Shown piece by piece: positions 9,012 to 16,978 of a DNA stretch of 64,000 nt. Position 1 is the stretch's first letter, and each line of letters begins with the position of its first letter. Below the pieces are notes generated by a model. That model did no database searches. It worked only from the letters and a program-made list of their open reading frames with translations, and had not been told where the DNA came from. Source of the stretch: Methanotrichaceae archaeon (GTDB taxonomy: Archaea > Halobacteriota > Methanosarcinia > Methanotrichales > Methanotrichaceae); assembly GCA_016927425.1 (NCBI GenBank), contig JAFGMR010000079.1:1-64000 (forward strand), written 5' to 3'. A program made the translations under genes and the position numbers.

Positions 9012-9631
9012 TTCTTAGTGATTCCAACTGCGATGATTCGTCCCGCCTTATAACCGATCCGTCGAGGCTCTCGGAGCTCGGATTCGGCGAAGGGATAAAC
9101 GAGGTGGTCGTCACAACCGAGAGAGACGGCGAGCCAAACGCTGCATCGATCGGCATAATCAAGAGCGGGTTTGACGTGAAGGTGAGGCTCTTTTCAGGGA
9201 CTCACACATATGAGAACGTGCTTGCAACAGGACAGCTTGTCGCAAACATCACCCACGATCCCATGGTGGTGGTGGAGACTGCTCTTGGCGACCTCTCGCC
9301 GAATAGGTTCCAGCGCCGGCACGGTCAGCTTACTTTGAAGGAGGCCGAGTCCTGGGCAGAGTTTCGTTGCGATCCGTTTCGCCTGGACATACTGATCGAG
9401 CCGCTCGAGTTCGTCCAGGGCGAGGTGATCCGCCGTGAGTTTCGAGCGATCAATAGAGGTGTAAGCGGCGTCGTCGAGGCTGCCATTGCCGCCACCCGCT
9501 TCAACGCCCTAAAGCAGGAATCCTACCTCGATGAGATCAGGAGGATAAGGAGGATCGTCGGCCGATGTGGCGGTCCAAGGGAGATCGCGGCAATGGACCT
9601 ACTCGTCGAGCGGCTCGGCGACTTCTACTAG
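9011..9631 (+). CDS. DUF447 family protein (probable flavin-binding split barrel)
   Basis: The protein matches DUF447, a family with a flavin-reductase-like fold and unknown function. The conserved beginning (LSELGFGEGINEVVVTT, then DGEPNAASIG) lies mostly upstream of the first canonical start codon in frame, GTG at 9104. Between 8999 and 9103 the frame has no ATG, GTG or TTG. A strong GAGGTGA at 8997-9003 precedes ATA (9008) and ATT (9011) at suitable spacing. I give the ATT start, 206 residues, as the best fit. The conservative alternative is 9104-9631 (175 residues), which would lose conserved residues. It abuts the CitG-like stop. Confidence 0.75.
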   Translation: MLSDSNCDDSSRLITDPSRLSELGFGEGINEVVVTTERDGEPNAASIGIIKSGFDVKVRLFSGTHTYENVLATGQLVANITHDPMVVVETALGDLSPNRFQRRHGQLTLKEAESWAEFRCDPFRLDILIEPLEFVQGEVIRREFRAINRGVSGVVEAAIAATRFNALKQESYLDEIRRIRRIVGRCGGPREIAAMDLLVERLGDFY

Positions 9632-9649
9632 ATCGTAATCGCGAGGCCC

Positions 9650-10321
9650 ATGACGGTAGTTGAACGACTTCCCTCCGGCTGTCAATCGATCGACGTCCTC
9701 TTAGGTGGCGGCTTCGAGGGCGGCATAATCACCCAGATCTACGGCGACTCAGGCAGCGGAAAGACGAACATAGTGCTGCAGCTCTCGATCCAGGCGGTAT
9801 CCAGGGGGCGAAGGGTGGTCTTCATCGACTCGGAGGGCTTCTCCCCCGAGAGGTTCAGGCAGATCGCTGGGGAGAATGCAAAGGAGATCGCATCGAGGAT
9901 AATCGTCTTCGAGCCCATGAGCCTCGAGGAGCAGCACGCTGCAATAAGGGAGGCCTCGCAATTGATCAAAGAGGGCGTGGGACTGATGGTCGTCGACTCA
10001 GCAACCTCCCTCTACAGGGCGATGCTTGAGGCAGACGACAACAGGCCTCTTAGACGGTCTCTTACTGCCCAGCTCTCCGAGCTACAGGAGATCGCAAGAA
10101 GGGAGCAGATCCCTGTGGTCGTCACTAATCAGGTCTACACCGAGATCGAGACTGGCGATCTCCGGCCGATCGGGGGCAGATCGATGGAGCATATCTGCAA
10201 GGCGATCATCGCCTTGGAGAGGATAGGCGAAGGGCGCAGAAGGGCGAGGATCATCAAGCACAGATCGGAGCCGGAGGGAGCGGCGGCCCAGTTCGCACTT
10301 ACCGCCACAGGCGTGGAGTGA
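9650..10321 (+). CDS. radB: DNA repair and recombination protein RadB
   Basis: A 223-residue RadA paralogue found in euryarchaea. It has the RecA core without the N-terminal helix-hairpin-helix domain of RadA. Walker A is GDSGSGKT (about residues 31-38), Walker B is GLMVVDSAT (about 108), and the C-terminal region has VVTNQVYTE. RadB assists RadA-driven strand exchange and binds Holliday junction proteins. Translation starts at ATG 9650, 18 bases after the DUF447 stop. Confidence 0.95.
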   Translation: MTVVERLPSGCQSIDVLLGGGFEGGIITQIYGDSGSGKTNIVLQLSIQAVSRGRRVVFIDSEGFSPERFRQIAGENAKEIASRIIVFEPMSLEEQHAAIREASQLIKEGVGLMVVDSATSLYRAMLEADDNRPLRRSLTAQLSELQEIARREQIPVVVTNQVYTEIETGDLRPIGGRSMEHICKAIIALERIGEGRRRARIIKHRSEPEGAAAQFALTATGVE

Positions 10322-10324
10322 GCC

Positions 10325-10756
10325 TCACAGCTGGTGCGTCATGATCAATGCCGCCTCGCCATCCGAGTAGTAGGCGGGAGAGATGGTCTCCGGAGCAAAT
10401 CCCATCGAGGCGTAGAGGGCTTGTGCCCTCCGGTTGCCGATCCTTACCTCAAGCGTGACCGAGAGGGCCCCCATCCTCCGAAACCCCCTTATGATGGCTG
10501 CCATCAAACTGCGGCCGATTCCCCGGCGCTGGAACCGGGGCCGGATCGCCAGCCAGAAGATCCTGCCCTGGAGCGGCGAGTGCATGAATCCGAAGATGAA
10601 GCCTGCCACCCTGCCGGAGACCTCCGCCACGAGCACGGTTTGGGGATGGTACTCGTAGAAGATCGTGAATATATTGGCGTCGTAGCCTCCCTTGACCTCG
10701 CGGTCCAGGTCGATTACCTCCTGCATATCGCCTGGCCGAAACCTCCTGATGATCAA
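10325..10756 (-). CDS. GNAT family N-acetyltransferase (RimI-like)
   Basis: The acetyl-CoA binding motif RFQRRGIGRSLM and the closing YASMGF and YYSDGEAALIM segments mark a RimI-type acetyltransferase, probably of protein N-termini. The domain begins at LIIRRFRPGD. I chose TTG at 10756 (143 residues) because AGGAG lies 12 bases upstream. The frame is open to 10891, but a start there would overlap the upstream HAD gene and add sequence unlike the family. It is probably the second gene of a two-gene unit with the HAD phosphatase, and it is convergent with radB. Confidence 0.85.
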   Translation of the reverse strand: MIIRRFRPGDMQEVIDLDREVKGGYDANIFTIFYEYHPQTVLVAEVSGRVAGFIFGFMHSPLQGRIFWLAIRPRFQRRGIGRSLMAAIIRGFRRMGALSVTLEVRIGNRRAQALYASMGFAPETISPAYYSDGEAALIMTHQL

Positions 10757-10853
10757 AGGCTCCGTGCTCTCCTGACTTTCCGGGGATGATGCGGGCAAGC
10801 CTATCGATCGATGCGGCCCTTTCGAGATCTTAGAAATATTTCTCCCTCTCCGC

Positions 10854-11624
10854 TCATTTGAGATATCCCGCCAGGTCGGCGATTGAATCAATCATCATAT
10901 CCGGCCGGACGGAAGCGGATGCCACGAGATCAGGCCGGAACTTCCCTGTCCTTACGAGAATTCCGAACATGCCGAGCGCCTGGGCTCCGCCAACATCGGT
11001 TATGACGTCGTCTCCAATCATCGCAGTCTTTTCAGGAGCGGCCCCCATATCATCAAGCGCCATTCGGAAGAAGCCGGGGGAAGGCTTTCCCACCAGGTCT
11101 GCCTCGATTCCTGTCGCGTACTCGAGCGCTGCAACGAAGGGACCGGTCGAGAGGACGAGGCCCCCTTCCTCCTGCCAGTATCGATCCCGCTCGAGCGCAA
11201 GAAGCCCTGCGCCATCGAGGATCAAACGGAGAGCCGCATTCAGCCTCTCGAACGTCATCTCCGCTCCCGCATCGCCCATCACGACGTAGTCGACGTTTTG
11301 ATCGGAGAGGGTGATTCCGCTCCCCAGGAAGTCGCACTCGACATCCCCAGTCGTTAGGAGGTAGCATCTCTTCCGACCTTCCCGCCTCATCCTCTCGACT
11401 GCGGCGAGGGACGGCGTAAATATCCTCTCCTCCGGTATCGAAAAGCCCATCTCCGAGAGCCGCCTTGCGACAGAGCTTCTTTGCCTGCGCGTGGAGTTGG
11501 AGACGAAGCGGTAGTTGTAGCCCTTCTCCTCCAGCATCTCCAGGAGTCGGGCGGCACCTGGGACCGGCTCTTTGCCCACGTAGAGGACGCCGTCGAGGTC
11601 GATGAGGTACGATTCGATATCCAT
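10854..11624 (-). CDS. HAD superfamily hydrolase (NagD / phosphoglycolate phosphatase-like)
   Basis: A 256-residue cytoplasmic phosphatase of the HAD IIA class. Motif I is DLDGVLY (about residues 9-15), motif II is VSNSTR (about 40-45), and the lysine and motif IV are in GKPSPGF and GDDVITDVGGA. The architecture matches archaeal NagD-like enzymes that act on small phosphate esters such as p-nitrophenyl phosphate or phosphoglycolate. The physiological substrate is not evident. A minus-strand TATA-like element near 11653-11662 gives an almost leaderless transcript. Confidence 0.9.
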   Translation of the reverse strand: MDIESYLIDLDGVLYVGKEPVPGAARLLEMLEEKGYNYRFVSNSTRRQRSSVARRLSEMGFSIPEERIFTPSLAAVERMRREGRKRCYLLTTGDVECDFLGSGITLSDQNVDYVVMGDAGAEMTFERLNAALRLILDGAGLLALERDRYWQEEGGLVLSTGPFVAALEYATGIEADLVGKPSPGFFRMALDDMGAAPEKTAMIGDDVITDVGGAQALGMFGILVRTGKFRPDLVASASVRPDMMIDSIADLAGYLK

Positions 11625-11690
11625 CTCGGCTAATAATTGCCGCCATCGCTAATAAAAGCTCCCTATGACCGAACGAGTGGATGAGGTCAT

Positions 11691-11700
11691 CTTTTATATC
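11691..11700 (+). promoter_or_regulatory. TATA box for leaderless transcript of the exported protein gene
   Basis: CTTTTATATC is centred 27 bases upstream of the ATG at 11723. That is the expected distance from TATA to transcription start, so the message should begin at or next to the start codon. Confidence 0.65.
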
Positions 11701-11722
11701 AACGAGGGCCAACTGGCTAAGG

Positions 11723-12571
11723 ATGAAGCGAACCCCGGCCGCTGTCGCACTGATGCTATTGCTGAGCATTGCCTTGGCCGGAGCGGATATCGGGGGAATC
11801 TCCTTCAATAACTCTGGAGAATCCAGCTTGAATGCGGCCGTTTCGAGCAGTAACGCAACCGATGTCAATATGAGTTCGGCAGTTTCGGCCCCGTTCGCTT
11901 CCGATTCCAGCCTAAATACCGCTGTTTCGAGCAGGAACGCCACTCTTTTTGGCCTGAACGCCACAAATGCCAGCCTGAACGCGACCGCAGCAGGCCTAAG
12001 CGGCTTCAATGGGACGACCTATCGCGTCTCGCCGTCGACGGTCGTTGTGGAGCTGCCGGTCAACGCAAGCAGCATGGAGGTCGTCCTCCTCCAGAAGGCG
12101 GATTCTATTGCGCTTCAGGATGCAGTTCTAGGAACGGTGATGATCAACAGCACCTACACCTTCTGGCGGGGCGAGCACCGGTATAGCCTCGTATTTCCAA
12201 GAGGGGTCAATGGCCTCCTTCGAATCGAGCTTCCAGGCCAGGGGCAGCGGTTCATCTCACCCATGAGCGTCTCCGGGGCGGTAAGGGTCGTGCTTCCGCC
12301 GGGCTATGCAACCGGGGAGAGGATGCTTGGGATCGCAAGGCCTACGCCTGCAAGCGTCGAGGTCATCGACGGCGTCTACATCCTCACATGGGACGAAGCC
12401 CCGCCGGCACTCGACGTGAGCTACTACAGGGTGGATGCTCCCCGCTACCTCCAGATGTCGCTTCTCCTCATCATCTTTCTCGCCTCCCTCATCGCCCTTG
12501 ACTACTACCTGAGCATGAAGCGGCTCCGGTCGATTCGCGAGGCAGAGGAGGGAGCCACCAGCTCTAAGTAG
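11723..12571 (+). CDS. exported, C-terminally anchored protein (DUF5803-like)
   Basis: A 282-residue protein with an N-terminal signal peptide (about residues 1-21). A low-complexity Ser/Asn/Ala stretch (about 25-95) contains three loose copies of an SSLNAAVSSSNAT-type unit rich in N-glycosylation sequons. A beta-rich domain follows (about 100-235), then a transmembrane helix (about 240-262) and a short charged tail. It is probably on the outer face of the membrane, held by the C-terminal helix. The family has no known function. ATG 11723 is supported by the TATA box 27 bases upstream. The next gene begins 21 bases downstream on the same strand. Confidence 0.75.
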   Translation: MKRTPAAVALMLLLSIALAGADIGGISFNNSGESSLNAAVSSSNATDVNMSSAVSAPFASDSSLNTAVSSRNATLFGLNATNASLNATAAGLSGFNGTTYRVSPSTVVVELPVNASSMEVVLLQKADSIALQDAVLGTVMINSTYTFWRGEHRYSLVFPRGVNGLLRIELPGQGQRFISPMSVSGAVRVVLPPGYATGERMLGIARPTPASVEVIDGVYILTWDEAPPALDVSYYRVDAPRYLQMSLLLIIFLASLIALDYYLSMKRLRSIREAEEGATSSK

Positions 12572-12592
12572 ACTGACGCGAGAGTCCCAACC

Positions 12593-13276
12593 ATGAGTGG
12601 GCCAAAGAGGATCTGCAGCGGAGTCTACGTGGTTGGGGGGCCGAAGCTCTCCCACTCCTACGACTGCTGCGTCTACCTGGTGGATGCAGGAGGTGAGCTG
12701 GTGCTTGTGGACGCGGGCGCCGGCCTGGGCGTCGAGAGGATCGAGGAGAACATGCGCCGGCTTGGATTTGATGCCGGGCCCTCCACCCTTATCGCAACGC
12801 ACTGCCATATCGACCATGTGGGAGGGATGGCCGCCTTGAAGGAGCGACATAACTGCCTTGTTATCGCCCACCTCCAGGACCGCGCGGGGATCGAGGGGGA
12901 CGATCCAGGCCTTACGGCCGCAGGGATGTACGGCCTCGAATACACTCCGGTCATGGTCGATACGTTATTGATGGGCGAAGAGGAGGTCTTGCGCCTTGGA
13001 GATATGGACTTTCATTTCCTGCATACGCCCGGCCATACGCCGGGATCGATCTCGGTCTGGATCGATTGCGACGACGGCCGCGTCCTTTTCGGGCAGGATA
13101 TCCACGGCCCCTTCTCGCCCCGCTGGGGATCGGACATGGACGACTGGAGGAGGTCGATGGAAAAACTGCTTACGCTTGATGCCGATATCCTATGCGAGGG
13201 CCATTTCGGGATCTACCGGGGAGGCGATGTTCGGTCGTACATCGAGTCCTATCTGAAGAGATACGGGAAGGCGTAA
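12593..13276 (+). CDS. metallo-beta-lactamase fold hydrolase
   Basis: A 227-residue cytoplasmic enzyme. The metal-binding signature THCHIDH lies near residues 69-75, with further ligands in HTPGHTPGS (about 145) and GQDIHG and a C-terminal EGHFG. This is the glyoxalase II-like branch of the superfamily, and the substrate cannot be told from sequence. It follows the exported protein gene by 21 bases and is probably co-transcribed with it. Confidence 0.88.
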   Translation: MSGPKRICSGVYVVGGPKLSHSYDCCVYLVDAGGELVLVDAGAGLGVERIEENMRRLGFDAGPSTLIATHCHIDHVGGMAALKERHNCLVIAHLQDRAGIEGDDPGLTAAGMYGLEYTPVMVDTLLMGEEEVLRLGDMDFHFLHTPGHTPGSISVWIDCDDGRVLFGQDIHGPFSPRWGSDMDDWRRSMEKLLTLDADILCEGHFGIYRGGDVRSYIESYLKRYGKA

Positions 13277-13388
13277 AAATCGCAAGGAAAGTATTTATTA
13301 GATTATTTATATAAATTGAGCTAAAAATATTGAGGGGCACTGGGCGAATGGGATAAGAGGTCAAGCAACCTCCCCATTCCCCATCAAC

Positions 13389-15617
13389 TCAGTCCACGGG
13401 TTGATCTCCCGTAACATGCCAAATGCAGAGTTGGCCGCCCTCCGCCCTTCCCGCAACGTGGATCATCCCTGTCGTCTCATCGAATATGGCGCTTGGATCC
13501 GATGATATAATGCTGCCTCCCATTGACTGCCACTCCCCCAGCAGGTTGAGCCAAAGATGGCTATCGCTGCCACATACAAACGCCCAGAGATTGCAGTTTG
13601 AATCGGCAACCACCGCGGGATTCGCGTCAAAGGATGGGGTAGGTTCCAGGATAGTGCCGCCTAGGCCGGTCCAGCCGGTGCCATCCATGTACTCCCATAG
13701 AGATCCGTCACTACCGCGAACGAATGTGCATATAGCCTGCCCTAATGGATAGAATATAGGGATTGCATCGGATGTGATGATGCCTCCGTGGCCGATCCAG
13801 CTTCCGTCCGCGTTTTCGTAGAGGGCACCGTCGCTTCCCTGGACGAAGACGTGCATGACTCCAAGCTGATCGAAGATCACCTGCGGATTCGATGTTGTCC
13901 AGCCGCCGAGGCTGTACCAGCTGCCCGTCAGCGTATCACAATCGAAGTCGTTTATCCAAACACTGTTATCAAGGCCAATGACAGCGATCTTCAGGTGCCC
14001 ATCCTCTGGGGAAAGGGCGGCGCTTGGATCGAAGTTGCTAAAACCTCCAAGTGACACCCAACCGCCGTCAAGCATCCTATCCCACAAGGATCCATCGAGT
14101 CCCATGACGAAGACGTGGATCCTTCCAAGGTCGTCCTTTACGGCATAGGGATCTGATGTGATACGCCCGCCCAATATTTGCCATGTTCCATCGACGTAAT
14201 CACAGAGGGAGTCATCGCTTCCTCTGACAAAGACGTGGATTCTGCCTTCTGCATCCTGGATCATGGATGGGCTTGATGGCGTGATGTAGCAATCAATGAT
14301 TTCCGCCACGCAGCGAGGATTTCTCGTTAATCTTACTATCCACGAATCACTGGGACCGTGATTTCCGCCAACGTCGCCGTCGTCAGACGAGGTTATTCCA
14401 GCTAGGATATATCCGTTACCCATCTCCTGGATGTCATATCCATTATCGCCTTCGCTTCCCCCAAGGCATCTCTGCCACTCCAGCGTCCCGCTTGAGCCTA
14501 GCTTGAAAACCCAGCAATCAGAGCCAAGGTGTTTTCCGATGACATCACCGTCTTCGGATACGGTAGATCCGCTTACGATAAAACCACCGTCTCCCGTTTG
14601 CCTGATGCTATGTGCCAGATCAATGAAGCTGCCCCCCAGGCACTTCTGCCACTCTAACGGCCCTCCTTCTGATGGGCCTAGCCTGACGATCCAGCAATCA
14701 CTAAATCCGTGGTTTCCGCTGACATCGCCGTCATTGGACGAGGTATCTCCAGCTATGATATAGCCATTGTTAGAGGTCTGCTGGATGCAAAATGCATAAT
14801 CATCGTAGCTGCCACCCAGGCACTTCTGCCACTTTAAAGCCCCTGTTTGATCCAGCTTGACCACCCAGTAATCCGATCCACCGTGGTTTCCGCTGACATC
14901 GCCGTCATTGGACGAGGTATCTCCAGCTACTATATAGCCACCATCAGAGGTCTGCTGGATGCTATATGCGTAATCCTCGCCGCTGCCTCCCAGACATTTT
15001 TGCCACTCTAAAAACCCTGTTTGATTTAGCTTGACAATCCAATAATCGGCTCCACCGTGGTTTCCGATGATATCACCGTCATTGGACGAAGTCTCACCAC
15101 ATACGATATAGCCACCGTCAGAGGTCTGCTGGATGCTATATGCATAATCATCGCCGCTGCCCCCCAGGCATTTCTGCCACTCCAAAGCCCCTGTTTGATC
15201 TAGCTTGACAATCCAGTAATCGGCTCCACCGTGGTTTCCGCTGACATCGCCGTCATTGGATCCAGTGGATCCGCTTAGGATATAGCCTCCCAACGTCTGC
15301 TGGAGGCTATTTCCATACTCATCGCTACTGCCCCCCAGACACTTCTGCCACTCTATCGCCTTTGTTGGGCCTAGCTTGACTACCCAGTAATCGGTTCCAC
15401 CGTGGTTTCCGCTGACATCGCCGTCATTGGACAAGGTATCTCCAAATACGATATAGCCACCGTCAGCTGTTACATCGATGCTACCTGAAAAATCATCGCT
15501 GCTGCCCCCCAAACATTTCTGCCACTCAATATATTGGGCCACAGCAGGCGTAATCGAAGCAAAAAAAAGAGCAAGACAAAAGAGGCCGGTGCCTCCTAAA
15601 TATTTGCGTTTCTTCAT
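13389..15617 (-). CDS. exported repeat protein with two types of beta-propeller-like repeat
   Basis: A 742-residue protein with a signal peptide (about residues 1-27, ending AVAQ). Residues about 30-430 hold seven copies of a 60-67 residue unit that begins WQKCLGGS and contains SNDGDVSGNHGG and a DYW(I/V)VKL strand. Residues about 445-735 hold roughly six shorter units of the pattern HVFVRGSDGSLW..DG.W..LGG, similar to tectonin/PLL-type lectin propellers. It is most likely a surface or secreted binding protein. No membrane anchor is seen at the C-terminus. The ATG has GGGGGCG upstream. Internal repeats at the DNA level make this region prone to recombination. Confidence 0.8.
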   Translation of the reverse strand: MKKRKYLGGTGLFCLALFFASITPAVAQYIEWQKCLGGSSDDFSGSIDVTADGGYIVFGDTLSNDGDVSGNHGGTDYWVVKLGPTKAIEWQKCLGGSSDEYGNSLQQTLGGYILSGSTGSNDGDVSGNHGGADYWIVKLDQTGALEWQKCLGGSGDDYAYSIQQTSDGGYIVCGETSSNDGDIIGNHGGADYWIVKLNQTGFLEWQKCLGGSGEDYAYSIQQTSDGGYIVAGDTSSNDGDVSGNHGGSDYWVVKLDQTGALKWQKCLGGSYDDYAFCIQQTSNNGYIIAGDTSSNDGDVSGNHGFSDCWIVRLGPSEGGPLEWQKCLGGSFIDLAHSIRQTGDGGFIVSGSTVSEDGDVIGKHLGSDCWVFKLGSSGTLEWQRCLGGSEGDNGYDIQEMGNGYILAGITSSDDGDVGGNHGPSDSWIVRLTRNPRCVAEIIDCYITPSSPSMIQDAEGRIHVFVRGSDDSLCDYVDGTWQILGGRITSDPYAVKDDLGRIHVFVMGLDGSLWDRMLDGGWVSLGGFSNFDPSAALSPEDGHLKIAVIGLDNSVWINDFDCDTLTGSWYSLGGWTTSNPQVIFDQLGVMHVFVQGSDGALYENADGSWIGHGGIITSDAIPIFYPLGQAICTFVRGSDGSLWEYMDGTGWTGLGGTILEPTPSFDANPAVVADSNCNLWAFVCGSDSHLWLNLLGEWQSMGGSIISSDPSAIFDETTGMIHVAGRAEGGQLCIWHVTGDQPVD

Positions 15618-16130
15618 TGCTAACGCCCCCTTATAAAGTACCTATCACCACATAACTATCTTTATGTATTAAAACATTTTGGCGGAGGGCAATATCGCCC
15701 AACGATTTATGATCACCTCCAAAGATCCAATAATTTGCTAATCAGGCGCCGATGCCCTCTCTGCCGGCGAAGCCGTGCCATCAGCTGCCCTTAATCCCTT
15801 CTGCTCGATCTCCCTATGAAATATCCTCCTGAGTATCACGAGCATGCAGGAGATCCCACCTGACCTCCCACACCTTTAGGCACATAGGACCTGAGCATAG
15901 CGATCTGTTGTGACTATGTAGGCACAATGAATATTTGCGATAATCAGCATCAACCACCCAATTTGTCTGCACTTGTGCCTAATCAATTGGGAACTCAGGA
16001 TCCCACGGACGGCGACCACTTGTTTGTCGATCGAATGCCTCGGCCGTGAGGGGGCCGGCCCTTGAATCCTATGGACCAAGGGCTCTTATCTCCCTCTATC
16101 CACCGAACGATCTGCTTGAATACCTCCCCA
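15618..16130. other. intergenic region, no gene recognised
   Basis: About 500 bases lie between the repeat protein and the decayed fragment downstream. A minus-strand TATA-like sequence lies near 15631-15637. Short open frames here show no family resemblance. The region may contain further decayed sequence. Confidence 0.4.
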
Positions 16131-16353
16131 TCATGTCGTTGTGCAGATCCAGAGCTGGCCATCGGACCCTCTTGCAGCCACATGGACAAGCCCCGTCTCC
16201 TCATCGCACACTGCGCTTGAATCCGATGACAGGACGCCGCCCCTTGAGTACCACTCACCCAGCCGGTTGAGCCAAAGGCTGCTATCGCCAGCAGAGACAA
16301 ACGCCCTGAGAGTCTCGCCAGAATCGGCGATCATTGCGGGATTGGCCCTGTAG
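16131..16353 (-). pseudogene. fragment of a PLL-type repeat protein
   Basis: The minus-strand frame reads ANPAMIADSGETLRAFV, then DSSLWLNRLGEWYSRGG and DEETGLVHVAARGSDGQLW. This is a clear relative of the last repeats of the exported protein at 13389-15617 (ANPAVVADSNCNLWAFV, DSHLWLNLLGEWQSMGG, DETTGMIHVAGRAEGGQL). Only about 70 residues remain, with no signal peptide, so it is a remnant of a second copy. Confidence 0.75.
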
Positions 16354-16978
16354 AATTATGCATTGAACTCCATGATATAAAAGGCCCGTCTGGATGAGTG
16401 GAGGGCTTAACTTGATGCCTGCGCCAATTGCTCATGTCCGTGATCAACTGTACGAGCTATTGGACCTGCCGTTGTGAGTGGGCTACTCTGAAGTGTTATT
16501 TATCCAATACATGACACATAATGTGAATCAATATTTGTATATATCTAATATTTAATAGCATAAATCCTCGAAGCCAGGAGTATCTGATATAAAAATCTAC
16601 ATTATGAGGATATCTTATAGCATCATTTTCATGTTTTTCACTTCTACGAAATATTTACCCCCAAAAGTACGCATCAATTTCTTAACATATTGTATTTATG
16701 TATCGTCGATTTTCTTAGAAAAGTATATAAATATGCTATCCATTAAGGCATATGGGGGAATCTCAAAGAGGTGCATACACGCTTTATCGCGAGCATGTCT
16801 TCAAAGGCGATTCTAAGATAAATTGCTACATAGCACCGACGGGCCCATACCCCTACCGATGGGCTTGGATGAGGCTAATCTAATTTAATATTCAGTTTAT
16901 ACAGCGGTTGGAATGATGCTGCTCGAATGAGCCGCATCGCTGGAATTGATTGCAGCGAATTTAATCGGAGACATCATT
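16354..16978. other. AT-rich intergenic region
   Basis: About 600 bases, AT-rich in its middle part (16480-16760), with several TATA-like stretches that may include the promoter of the protease gene downstream. A 70-codon open frame at 16604-16816 has AT-driven composition and no ribosome binding site, and I do not call it. Confidence 0.45.

Noticed and set aside
11053-12009. 318-codon minus-strand frame across the HAD gene and the exported protein gene
   Set aside because: It overlaps two genes with clear families and starts inside the Ser/Asn repeat of the exported protein read backwards.
13389-15617. Tandem DNA repeats considered as a CRISPR array
   Set aside because: The repeats are about 180-200 bases, in frame, and encode a protein unit; there are no short direct repeats with unique spacers.
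16604-16816. 70-codon open frame in the AT-rich gap
   Set aside because: It has no ribosome binding site and a composition explained by AT bias.
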